Shown: positions 1 through 7,623 of the stretch, in pieces
Layout: every line of letters begins with the position of its first letter
How positions within the stretch are numbered: position 1 is the first letter of the stretch
NCBI GenBank assembly: GCA_037444075.1
Contig: JBBIND010000068.1
Coordinates: 1-22,877 of the forward strand
Reading direction: 5' to 3'
Source: JBBIND01 sp037444075
GTDB taxonomy: Bacteria > Acidobacteriota > Terriglobia > Bryobacterales > Bryobacteraceae
Length of the DNA: 22,877 nt
The notes under the pieces: generated by a model
What the model was told of the DNA's origin: nothing
The model's input: the letters and a program-made list of their open reading frames with translations, nothing else
Database searches by the model: none
Position numbers and translations under genes: made by a program

Positions 1-29
1 GCGGAAGCCCGAAAGCGAGGCTGTGTACA

Positions 30-878
30 ATGGGCCTAGTGGACAAGCGCCGCATGTGCCCGAACTGCCGGGCCTTCATCACTACCAGCGACAAAGTGTG
101 CCCCTATTGCGAGGTGAAGCTCGGCGCGCGCGCCATCGACAAGCGCATGCCGAACCCGATTCTGGGCGGGTTGATTCCGCACGCCCGCTTCACCACGGTC
201 ATGATCCTGACCATCAACTTCGGCCTGTACCTGGTGACCACGCTCTACAGCATGCGCTCGGGATTCGACGGCGCCCTGATGAGCGGTCCCGACGGAAGGA
301 CGTTGTTCGACTTCGGCGCCAAACTGTCGGAGGCGGTCTTTCACGGGCAGTGGTGGCGGCTGATCACGGCGGGGTTCCTGCACGGCGGCATCTTCCACAT
401 CCTCATGAATTCCTGGGTGCTGTTCGACCTCGGCACGCAGGTGGAAGAGTTCTACGGCACCAGCCGGATGCTGGTGATCTACTTCTGCGGTACGGTGGCC
501 GGTTTTCTGGCGAGCAGCTTCTGGTATCCGGGGCTGTCGGTGGGCGCCTCGGCCGGATTGTTCGGCTGCATCGGCGCCATGATCGCGCTCGGCGTCAAGA
601 ACCGCACGGCGCTCGGCTCCGCCATCAAGACCATGTATACGCGCTGGGCCATCTACGGGCTGCTTTTCGGGCTGATGCCCGGCTTGCGCATCGACAACGC
701 CGCGCACATCGGAGGGCTGGCGGGGGGCTTCCTGGTGGCTTACCTGGCGGATACGCCGAAGCTGTACGAAGGCAAGGCGGAGCGATTCTGGCGATATGCC
801 AGCTACGGTTGCCTGGCATTGACCGCGATCGCGTTTGTCCAGATGATCCTGTGGCTCATACCCCGTCTGGGAAAGTAG
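30..878 (+). CDS. Rhomboid family intramembrane serine protease with N-terminal zinc ribbon
   Basis: Predicted inner-membrane protease of 282 residues that cleaves transmembrane substrates within the bilayer. Two CxxC pairs (C10/C13 and C24/C27) form a small zinc ribbon before the first helix. The rhomboid core runs from about residue 55 to 275. Visible active-site elements are the H118-x4-H123-x3-N127 pattern of helix 2, the catalytic serine S174 in a GASAG motif, and H226 in AAHIGG, which together give the Ser-His dyad plus oxyanion-stabilising residues. About seven hydrophobic segments can be picked out. The ATG at 30 has a GAGG at 17-20 with good spacing. It is the first gene of a plus-strand cluster and is followed 24 bp later by rlmH. 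The substrate is unknown. All key residues are present, so it is probably active. Confidence 0.93.
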   Translation: MGLVDKRRMCPNCRAFITTSDKVCPYCEVKLGARAIDKRMPNPILGGLIPHARFTTVMILTINFGLYLVTTLYSMRSGFDGALMSGPDGRTLFDFGAKLSEAVFHGQWWRLITAGFLHGGIFHILMNSWVLFDLGTQVEEFYGTSRMLVIYFCGTVAGFLASSFWYPGLSVGASAGLFGCIGAMIALGVKNRTALGSAIKTMYTRWAIYGLLFGLMPGLRIDNAAHIGGLAGGFLVAYLADTPKLYEGKAERFWRYASYGCLALTAIAFVQMILWLIPRLGK

Positions 879-902
879 CCGGCTCGGGATAGCCGGAACC
901 GG

Positions 903-1322
903 ATGCGCGTTTGGTTGTACTTCATCGGCAAGCCGCGTGACGCGGAAGCCAACCGCATGGCCAAAGACTACGTGCGGCGCACGGAACGCTTCGCCCGCAT
1001 CGAGATGCGGGAGGTGAAGCCGGACCGTTTCGACCTCAGCGCCAGCCACCCCGCCGCAGCCAAGATCCTGCTGGACCCGGCCGGGAAGTTGATGGACTCG
1101 GCTGCCCTGACGGAGTTCGTCTCGCGGTGCGAGCAGGGAGCCAGAGACGTGGTCTTTCTGGTGGGAGGCGCCGACGGGCTGCCGCCCGCCTGGAAAACTC
1201 AGGCGGACCTGCTGCTTTCACTCACGCCGCTGACCCTGCCGCATGAGCTGGCGCGGGTGGTCCTCGCCGAGCAGTTGTACCGGGCTTTTGCTACGTTGCG
1301 GCGGCATCCTTACCCGCGCTAA
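903..1322 (+). CDS. rlmH: 23S rRNA (pseudouridine1915-N3)-methyltransferase RlmH
   Basis: SPOUT-class, SAM-dependent methyltransferase of 139 residues that methylates pseudouridine 1915 in helix 69 of 23S rRNA on the assembled 70S ribosome. The N-terminus (MRVWLYFIGKPRD) is typical. The trefoil-knot SAM motifs are clear: FLVGGADGLP near residues 81-90, then LTPLTLPHELARVVLAEQLYRA near 103-124. The protein is slightly shorter than the E. coli enzyme (about 155 residues). The C-terminal tail reads HPYPR where most homologues have HPYHR, so the conserved His is Pro here. This is read directly from codons tac ccg cgc taa. The upstream ribosome binding site is weak. It lies 24 bp after the rhomboid gene and 49 bp before accD, probably in one transcript. 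Confidence 0.93.
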   Translation: MRVWLYFIGKPRDAEANRMAKDYVRRTERFARIEMREVKPDRFDLSASHPAAAKILLDPAGKLMDSAALTEFVSRCEQGARDVVFLVGGADGLPPAWKTQADLLLSLTPLTLPHELARVVLAEQLYRAFATLRRHPYPR

Positions 1323-1371
1323 CGTTAGACAAGGTAACGGAAGAACTAAGAGATAAAGACCGTAAAACGAT

Positions 1372-2232
1372 ATGGCTTGGTTTACCCGCAAGGAGCCTAG
1401 CGTCGCGGCCGAAACCCGAACCACGGGTGAACGCACAGTCAAGACCGAAGGCTTATGGCAGAAATGTGACGGCTGCGGCCAGATCCTCTGGCGGAAGACG
1501 CTGGAGGAACAGCTGCACGTTTGTCCTAAATGCACGCACCACTTCAAGATCGACGCAGTCGCGCGATTAAAACTGCTACTGGACGGCGGCGAATGGGAAG
1601 CCCAGGACGCCGAACTGACGTCCACTGATCCGCTGGCATTTGTTGACTCCAAGCCTTATGCCAACCGTTTGAAGCAGATGCGGGGCAACACGGGTTTGCC
1701 GGACGCCATCATCAGCGCCACCGGAAGGCTGCACGGGCGTGAGGTGAACGTCTGTGCGCTGGAACTCAAGTTCGTGGGCGGCAGCATGGGAGCGGTGATG
1801 GGCGAGAAGATCACCCGCGCCATCGAACGCTCACTGGCGGACAAATCCCCGCTGATCATTGTCTCCGCTTCGGGCGGCGCGCGCATGCAGGAAGGCGCCG
1901 TGAGCCTGATGCAGATGGCCAAGATCTCGGCCGCGTTGATGAAACTGGACGAAGCCCGCGTGCCCTTCATCAGCGTCCTCACGGACCCCACCACGGGCGG
2001 CGTGACGGCGAGCTTCGCCATGCTCGGCGACCTGAACATCGCCGAACCGGGAGCGCTGATCGGGTTTGCGGGACCGCGCGTCATCGAGCAGACCATCCGC
2101 CAGAAACTCCCGGAAGGTTTTCAGCGCAGCGAGTTCCTTCTCCGGCACGGTTTTCTGGATGCCGTCGTCAAGAGGAACGAACTGAAGGACTACATCGCGC
2201 AGAGCCTCAACATCCTCTGCGGCCCTCTTTAG
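1372..2232 (+). CDS. accD: Acetyl-CoA carboxylase carboxyltransferase subunit beta
   Basis: Beta subunit of the carboxyltransferase half of acetyl-CoA carboxylase. It works with AccA to move the carboxyl group from biotin on AccB to acetyl-CoA, giving malonyl-CoA for fatty-acid synthesis in the cytoplasm. At 286 residues it has normal family length. The N-terminal zinc ribbon has C32-x2-C35 and C51-x2-C54. The crotonase-fold carboxyltransferase domain follows, with the SASGGARMQEG motif around residues 164-174 and the TTGGVTASFAMLGD stretch that lines the acetyl-CoA site. accA is not in the window. Nine bases separate its stop from the next start, whose ribosome binding site overlaps the accD stop codon. 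Confidence 0.96.
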   Translation: MAWFTRKEPSVAAETRTTGERTVKTEGLWQKCDGCGQILWRKTLEEQLHVCPKCTHHFKIDAVARLKLLLDGGEWEAQDAELTSTDPLAFVDSKPYANRLKQMRGNTGLPDAIISATGRLHGREVNVCALELKFVGGSMGAVMGEKITRAIERSLADKSPLIIVSASGGARMQEGAVSLMQMAKISAALMKLDEARVPFISVLTDPTTGGVTASFAMLGDLNIAEPGALIGFAGPRVIEQTIRQKLPEGFQRSEFLLRHGFLDAVVKRNELKDYIAQSLNILCGPL

Positions 2233-2241
2233 GAACTCTCC

Positions 2242-3804
2242 ATGCTTCGAATACTCTTGTTGTGGCTGGCCTGCGCTGGTCTCCAGGCGGCGGATTTCGA
2301 CTGGATCATCCGCGGCGCGAGGGTGGTGGACGGCACGGGCAACGCCTGGTTCCGTGCCGACGTGGGCGTAACGGACGGACGCATCGCGGCCATCGGCGAC
2401 CTGAGCCGGCGCACGGCGCGGCGCAGCGTGGAAGCGGCCAACCGCGTCCTGGCTCCCGGCTTCATTGACGTGCACACGCACGTCGAGGACGTCGTGGAGA
2501 AAGTGCCGCGCGGCGATAACTTCCTGCTGAACGGCGTGACGACCATTGTCACGGGCAATTGCGGATCCTCCCGCGTCGAGTTGGAAGAGTGGTTCGCGGA
2601 CCTCGAAAAGCTCGGCTTGGGACTCAACCTGGCGTCACTCGTGGGGCACAACTCGGTCCGGCGCAAGGTGATGGGCAGCGCCAACCGCGCAGCCACGCCT
2701 GAGGAGATCACCCAGATGCAGGCGCTGGTGGAGCGCGCCATGCGCGCCGGGGCGGTGGGCTTCTCCACGGGCCTGATTTACATCCCGGGCACCTACGCCA
2801 GCACGGAGGAAGTGGTGGAGCTGGCCCGCGCGGCCGGCCGGTCCGGCGGCGTCTACGCCAGCCACATGCGCGACGAAGGCGAACGCGTGCTCGAAGCCAT
2901 CGAAGAGGCAGCCCGCGTGGGCCGTGAAGCCGGCATGCCGGTGCAACTTTCGCATTTCAAAATCGACAACCGCAACCTGTGGGGCTCGAGCGACAAGAGC
3001 ATCGCCCTGGTGGAACGCTTCCGTAGCGAGGGCGTGGATGTGGTGGTGGACCAATACCCCTATGACCGCTCCAGCACCGGACTCGCCATTACGCTGCCTG
3101 CCTGGGCCCTGGCCGACGGCGACGAGAAGATCAAAGAGCGGCTGAAGGACCCGGCCTCGCGCCGCCGCATCGCCAAGGAAATGGAAGACCTGCTGCGCAC
3201 CAAGGGCCATCCGGATTACTCCTACGCCATGGTGGCTGCCTTCAAGCCGGACCGCAGCCTGGAAGGCAAGACCATCAGCGAAATCAACCAGCAGCGGGGC
3301 CGGCCCAAGACCGTGGCCGCGGAGATTGAGACGGTGCTTGAAATCATGGAACAGGGCGGGGCGCAGATGGTGTATCACTCCATGTCCATGGACGACGTGG
3401 ACCGCATCCTGCGCTATCCCAACACCGCCGTGGCCAGCGACGGAGGCATCCGCGAGTTCGGCGTGGGAGTTCCTCACCCGCGCTCTTACGGAACCAACGC
3501 GCGCGTGCTCGCGCTGTTCGTCCGCGAGCGGGGGACGCTGACGGTGGAGGAAGCCGTCCGTCGCATGACTTCGCTGCCGGCGCGGACATTCGGCCTCCGC
3601 GACCGAGGCCTGATTCGCGAGGGCATGGTGGCAGACCTGGTGCTGTTTGACCCGCAGCGCGTGCAGGACAAGGCGACCTTCCAACAGCCGCACCAATACT
3701 CGGAAGGCTTTGACCTCGTGATGGTGAACGGCGCCGCTATCGTGGAGAACGGCAAACTGGCTGAAACGCGTCCGGGCAAAATAATCCGCCGGCAGGCGCG
3801 ATGA
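2242..3804 (+). CDS. Secreted N-acyl-D-amino-acid deacylase (D-aminoacylase, amidohydrolase family)
   Basis: Zinc amidohydrolase of 520 residues predicted to release a D-amino acid from an N-acyl-D-amino acid or similar D-configured amide. The first 17 residues (MLRILLLWLACAGLQAA) form a signal peptide, so it should act outside the cytoplasm. Metal and catalytic residues of the D-aminoacylase subgroup are visible: H78-x-H80 in GFIDVHTH, C107 in VTGNCGSS (the bridging Cys typical of this subgroup), H208 in YASHMRDEG, H238 in QLSHFK, and the catalytic D400 in ASDGG. The C-terminal beta-sandwich strand with GMVADLVLFDP is also typical. An AGGA overlaps the accD stop codon six bases before the ATG. 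Its stop overlaps the next start as ATGA. Some relatives act on dihydropyrimidine-like substrates, so the exact substrate is uncertain. Confidence 0.88.
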   Translation: MLRILLLWLACAGLQAADFDWIIRGARVVDGTGNAWFRADVGVTDGRIAAIGDLSRRTARRSVEAANRVLAPGFIDVHTHVEDVVEKVPRGDNFLLNGVTTIVTGNCGSSRVELEEWFADLEKLGLGLNLASLVGHNSVRRKVMGSANRAATPEEITQMQALVERAMRAGAVGFSTGLIYIPGTYASTEEVVELARAAGRSGGVYASHMRDEGERVLEAIEEAARVGREAGMPVQLSHFKIDNRNLWGSSDKSIALVERFRSEGVDVVVDQYPYDRSSTGLAITLPAWALADGDEKIKERLKDPASRRRIAKEMEDLLRTKGHPDYSYAMVAAFKPDRSLEGKTISEINQQRGRPKTVAAEIETVLEIMEQGGAQMVYHSMSMDDVDRILRYPNTAVASDGGIREFGVGVPHPRSYGTNARVLALFVRERGTLTVEEAVRRMTSLPARTFGLRDRGLIREGMVADLVLFDPQRVQDKATFQQPHQYSEGFDLVMVNGAAIVENGKLAETRPGKIIRRQAR

Positions 3805-5726
3805 TCCAGCTGGCGGGGGCCGGAAAGCGTTACGGCCCCAAGTTGCTGTTTGAAAACGCCGACTGGCTGCTGGGGCCCAAGGACCGCATCGGGCTGGTCG
3901 GCGCCAACGGCACGGGCAAGTCCACTCTTCTGAGAATCCTGAGCAGCGACGAGGGCGTGGATTACGGCTCCGTCCACCGCACCAAGGGCATCAGTGTCGG
4001 CACTCTTCCCCAACAGGGTCTGTCGCTGGCCGGCCGGACTGTGTTTGCCGAATGCCTGACCGTCTTCGACCACCTCCGCGTCAAGGAGGAGGAGATGCGG
4101 TCGCTGATGAACCGGATGGCGGAGTTGGACCCTTCGTCATCGGATTACGCAGAAACCGCGGAACGTTATCATCAGCTCGAAAGCGAGTTCCGCAACCGGG
4201 ACGGCTACGCTCTGGAAGCGCGCGTAGGAGCCGTCCTGGCGGGTCTGGGTTTCCCGCCCCGGGACTGGGAACGCCGTACGGAGGAATTCAGCGGCGGCTG
4301 GCAGATGCGCATCGCCCTGGCCAAGCTGCTGCTCGAGCAGCCCAATCTGCTGTTGCTCGATGAGCCTACCAATCACCTGGACCTGGAAGCCCGCAACTGG
4401 CTGGAAGACTACTTGAGCGCCTACCCGCACGCCTTCGTGGTGGTCTCGCACGACCGGTATTTCCTGGATGTCACGGTCTCCCGGGTGGTGGAAGTGTGGA
4501 ACCGCGGGCTGCACTTCTACGCCGGCAACTACAGCCGCTATCTCGAACAGAAGACGCAGCGCCGGGAGCAGTTGGAAGCAGCCTGGCGCAATCAACAGGA
4601 ACGCATACAGCAATTGGAGGCGTTCATCAACCGGTTCCGCTACCAGGCGACCAAAGCCAAGCAGGTGCAGAGCCGCATCAAGGAACTGGAGCGGATGGAG
4701 CGGGTGGAAATTCCCGACGAAGAGAAAACCATCCACTTCAGCTTCCCGCAGCCGAAGCCGAGCGGACGCGTGGTGGCCGAGTTTCAGGATGTCTCCAAAC
4801 GCTACGGGGAGCACCTGGTCTTCGGCAACGTCCGCTTCGTCATTGAACGGGGCGAGCGGATAGCTCTGGTCGGCGTCAATGGAGCCGGCAAATCCACGCT
4901 GATCCGGTTGCTGGCGGGCATGGAGGAGCCGAGTTCCGGGGTTTGCCGGCTCGGGCACAACGTGCAGGTGGAATACTTCGCGCAGGATCAGTACAAGGTG
5001 CTGAACCAGGACGCCAGGATCCTCGACGAATTGGCCTCCGCCGGCAGCCGCTTCAATCTGACCGAGCTGCGCAACCTGCTGGGATGCTTTCTGTTCTCTG
5101 AGGACGACGTTTTCAAACCCATCGGCGTGCTCTCGGGCGGCGAGCGAAACCGTTTCGCTTTGGCCCGGCTGCTGGTTTCACCTTCTAACTTCCTGTTGCT
5201 CGATGAGCCAACCAACCATCTCGACATGCGCGCCAAGGACGTCCTGCTGGCGGCGCTCGAAGAATATTCCGGAACGGTGGTTTTCGTCTCGCACGACCGT
5301 TTCTTCATTGACCGGCTGGCGACGCGGGTCTTCGAAGTCCAGAACGGCCATGTGGAGGCCTATCCGGGCAACTACGAAGACTACTTGTGGCGCCTGAAGA
5401 ACATGGAAACGCCGGATGAAGTTCCCCCGGCGGCAGCCGTGGAGACGGGAGCGCCGACGCAAGTTGAGGAACCCGCCACCGCCCGCGGCAAGCGCCTCAA
5501 CCCGATTCGACTGCGCCAACTCAAGGAGCGCTGCGAGGAATTGGAACGAATGGTGGACGAGACCGAAGCCCGAATCGGCGAACTCGAAGCTGAGCTCGCC
5601 GTCTTCCGCAGCGCCGAACACCTGCAGAAAATCTCGTCGCAATTGGAATCCCGCCGCAACGAGTTGGAGACTCTGCTGGGTGAATGGGAACAGGTCACCA
5701 CGGCCATCGGAGAGAACGAGAACTAG
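3801..5726 (+). CDS. ABC-F family ATPase (Uup/YdiF/EttA-type ribosome-associated)
   Basis: Cytoplasmic tandem ATPase of 641 residues with no membrane domain. ABC-F proteins bind the ribosomal E site and help stalled or difficult translation; some protect against antibiotics. Nucleotide domain 1 has Walker A GANGTGKST (34-42), signature SGGWQ (164-168) and Walker B LLLLDEPTNHLD with E188. Domain 2 has GVNGAGKST near 357-365, signature SGGERNR near 445, and a second LDEPTNHLD. The charged helical linker between them (about 245-305) is the P-site-tRNA interaction motif. A C-terminal coiled coil (about 565-640) resembles the Uup/YdiF tail. The start overlaps the deacylase stop by 4 bp, so translation is probably coupled. 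The exact ABC-F subgroup cannot be settled by eye. Confidence 0.94.
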   Translation: MIQLAGAGKRYGPKLLFENADWLLGPKDRIGLVGANGTGKSTLLRILSSDEGVDYGSVHRTKGISVGTLPQQGLSLAGRTVFAECLTVFDHLRVKEEEMRSLMNRMAELDPSSSDYAETAERYHQLESEFRNRDGYALEARVGAVLAGLGFPPRDWERRTEEFSGGWQMRIALAKLLLEQPNLLLLDEPTNHLDLEARNWLEDYLSAYPHAFVVVSHDRYFLDVTVSRVVEVWNRGLHFYAGNYSRYLEQKTQRREQLEAAWRNQQERIQQLEAFINRFRYQATKAKQVQSRIKELERMERVEIPDEEKTIHFSFPQPKPSGRVVAEFQDVSKRYGEHLVFGNVRFVIERGERIALVGVNGAGKSTLIRLLAGMEEPSSGVCRLGHNVQVEYFAQDQYKVLNQDARILDELASAGSRFNLTELRNLLGCFLFSEDDVFKPIGVLSGGERNRFALARLLVSPSNFLLLDEPTNHLDMRAKDVLLAALEEYSGTVVFVSHDRFFIDRLATRVFEVQNGHVEAYPGNYEDYLWRLKNMETPDEVPPAAAVETGAPTQVEEPATARGKRLNPIRLRQLKERCEELERMVDETEARIGELEAELAVFRSAEHLQKISSQLESRRNELETLLGEWEQVTTAIGENEN

Positions 5727-5732
5727 CGCGAA

Positions 5733-5748
5733 GGCCTGCCCGGCAGCC
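5733..5748. terminator. Possible bidirectional hairpin between convergent genes
   Basis: A GC-rich imperfect inverted repeat (GGCCTGCCCGGCAGCC) fills the 24-bp gap between the convergent ABC-F and outer-membrane protein genes. CTGC pairs with GCAG across a CCG loop, with GG/CC outside a one-base bulge. No T-run follows on either strand, so intrinsic termination is only a possibility. Confidence 0.3.
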
Positions 5749-5750
5749 GG

Positions 5751-7592
5751 TCAGAAGATAAAGCTCAACCCTCCGCGCAGCGCGCGCGGGCTCTGAATGA
5801 GATAGAGCCTGCGGCCGTCAGAGGTCGTGATAGGCAGGTAGCCTTGCGCGAGGAGATTACGCAATTCGGCGCTCGCCTCCAGCCTCCCATTGAGCAATGC
5901 CAAGGCGGGGACGGGCTGCCGCAGGAAGACGTTGAGCCCCGCTTCGGGTTGAATCTTCTGGGTCAAATACAGATGCCCGGGAACGAGATAGCGGTAGTCC
6001 GTCCATTGATAGCCCGTGGAGAAACGGGTGCCGGTCCAGCGGGCTTGTCCCGCCACCCTTAGAGCTGCCCACTTGCGGTTGCCGACGCGCATCAGGTTTC
6101 GCAATTCCTCGGGGTTAGCTGACCTGAGTTCGGTGCGCGCGGCCAACAGGGCGCCGCCGCTGCCCACAGCCAAAGCAACGGACAGATCCTCACCCAGAGC
6201 TTGGCTCAGTGAGGCCAGATAGCCCATGCGCCTGTACGAGCCGGCATTGAAAATGGAAGCGTTCGACGCAATGTCCGGGAGAAGTTCGCCGGAGGGGTAG
6301 TAGCCCGCCGGCACCGCGGCCAAAAGGGAGGCATTCAGGACAGATTCGCGGAAAATCCCCACGCTGTAAACCCGCCCTCCATGAGCGCGGCTGTAACCGA
6401 GCTCAAAATTTTCCGAGCGCTGAACCGTAGCGCGCCCCCCGCGCAAGGCAATCCGCGGAAAGGCGGCCAGAGCCGTCAAATCCTGCTGGAGATCCGATTC
6501 CGGCGTGCCGTGCGAAGCGGTCAGTTCCAGTGGCGGGAAGCCTGACGAATAGGCCGCTTCAAATGTCCCCCAACCTCCATACTGATAGGTAACGCGGGCG
6601 AAGGGGCTGGCAAAATTCAACCGGGACAGGAAAGCCACTGACTCGAGCGACACGCCATAGTCCAGGCTCAATTCGTCCGTGAGCCGGTGGTGGTCGATCA
6701 TGCTCAGCGAGAGGCTCTGCAAAACCGGCGTGTTGCCGCTCTTACCAGCCAACAAACCGGCGCCCACCCGCGCGGGCAGGAACGCCTGCCGCATGGTCAG
6801 GTTCAGCTCCGGGCTCAGTCCGTCCGAATCGGTCCGGCTATAGCTCGTGCGGAAGCCTCCGGTCGGCAGGCCGGAGTCGAGTTCAAACCCCATGTTGCCG
6901 CTGATCTGGATTTGATTGCCGCCTAGCAGAGAGGTTGCCAGAGCGAAGGCCGTACCCAGATCCTGACGGGAACCCGGCGAACTGGCCCATGTCCCGTCGC
7001 CGGCCGAGAACCGCACCAGACCGTGCGTGTCGGAGAAGATTTGCGGTCTCGTCCGGGAGTTGACCTCAGGCCTGGAGAAGTCGTCTTCGGGTAGCAGGCG
7101 CAGCACCGGCCGGGTGGCGGGTGCAGAGCGCAATACCCACTTCCAATCGTCGCTCATGATGGCGGACTGGCCCGGCATGGTGCGGATTAGTTCGATGGAA
7201 CTCAGCACGCTGCTCAGGTTGACGGACAGGAAGCTACGCGCGCCCGCGCGGATCGAGACGTTCTGCTTATAGGCCGGAACAAAGCTGGACAGGTTGACTC
7301 GAATGGAGTAGAAACCCGGGACGAGCGAGGCAAAACCGAAGGCGCCCCGTTTGTTGGTGTATGCCCTTTCCACCAACCGGCCCTGGTGGTTGTACAGGAG
7401 AACCGCCGCGCCCATCTGCGGAACACCGGCCGTATCCCCCACAAAACCGGCCAAGCTGCCGGAAAACGGAGACAGGGCGGACGAGGACCACGCGGCGGTG
7501 CCCAAAACCGCACATACAGCGACCAGGCGGACCAGCTTCGCCGCTCCGCCACGCAACCGAAGCCGGCTTGCGGACGCATGCGCTGCAGCCAT
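5751..7592 (-). CDS. Outer-membrane beta-barrel protein with carboxypeptidase-regulatory-like domain
   Basis: Predicted outer-membrane protein of 613 residues. An N-terminal signal sequence lies around residues 20-40. It is followed by a carboxypeptidase-regulatory-like/transthyretin-like beta-sandwich (about 45-130; core GSLAGFVGDTAGVP and TNKRGAFGFASLVPGFYSI). The rest is rich in alternating aromatic/polar strands and ends in GGLSFIF, a classic C-terminal aromatic beta-signal for BAM insertion. This resembles the CarboxypepD_reg/TonB-receptor-like proteins expanded in Acidobacteriota, but I see no TonB box or plug domain, so it may be a porin-like or assembly protein. I chose ATG at 7592 because AAGG lies upstream of it. 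A TTG at 7604 would add four residues but abuts that site. It is co-transcribed with, and 31 bp downstream of, the GWxTD gene. Confidence 0.78.
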   Translation of the reverse strand: MAAAHASASRLRLRGGAAKLVRLVAVCAVLGTAAWSSSALSPFSGSLAGFVGDTAGVPQMGAAVLLYNHQGRLVERAYTNKRGAFGFASLVPGFYSIRVNLSSFVPAYKQNVSIRAGARSFLSVNLSSVLSSIELIRTMPGQSAIMSDDWKWVLRSAPATRPVLRLLPEDDFSRPEVNSRTRPQIFSDTHGLVRFSAGDGTWASSPGSRQDLGTAFALATSLLGGNQIQISGNMGFELDSGLPTGGFRTSYSRTDSDGLSPELNLTMRQAFLPARVGAGLLAGKSGNTPVLQSLSLSMIDHHRLTDELSLDYGVSLESVAFLSRLNFASPFARVTYQYGGWGTFEAAYSSGFPPLELTASHGTPESDLQQDLTALAAFPRIALRGGRATVQRSENFELGYSRAHGGRVYSVGIFRESVLNASLLAAVPAGYYPSGELLPDIASNASIFNAGSYRRMGYLASLSQALGEDLSVALAVGSGGALLAARTELRSANPEELRNLMRVGNRKWAALRVAGQARWTGTRFSTGYQWTDYRYLVPGHLYLTQKIQPEAGLNVFLRQPVPALALLNGRLEASAELRNLLAQGYLPITTSDGRRLYLIQSPRALRGGLSFIF

Positions 7593-7623
7593 GTCTCTGA
7601 TCAACCTTTCGGGTCGACTGACC

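Noticed and set aside
1..39. Possible tail of an upstream gene ending at the tag at 37-39
   Set aside because: One frame is open up to this stop, but twelve codons give no evidence of coding.
36..1049. Long minus-strand open frame across the rhomboid and rlmH genes
   Set aside because: It is antisense to two genes with complete catalytic motifs; its translation shows only low-complexity Arg/His/Ala-rich sequence.
2635..3696. Minus-strand open frame of 353 codons inside the deacylase gene
   Set aside because: The deacylase on the plus strand has all its metal ligands; the opposite frame has no recognisable feature.
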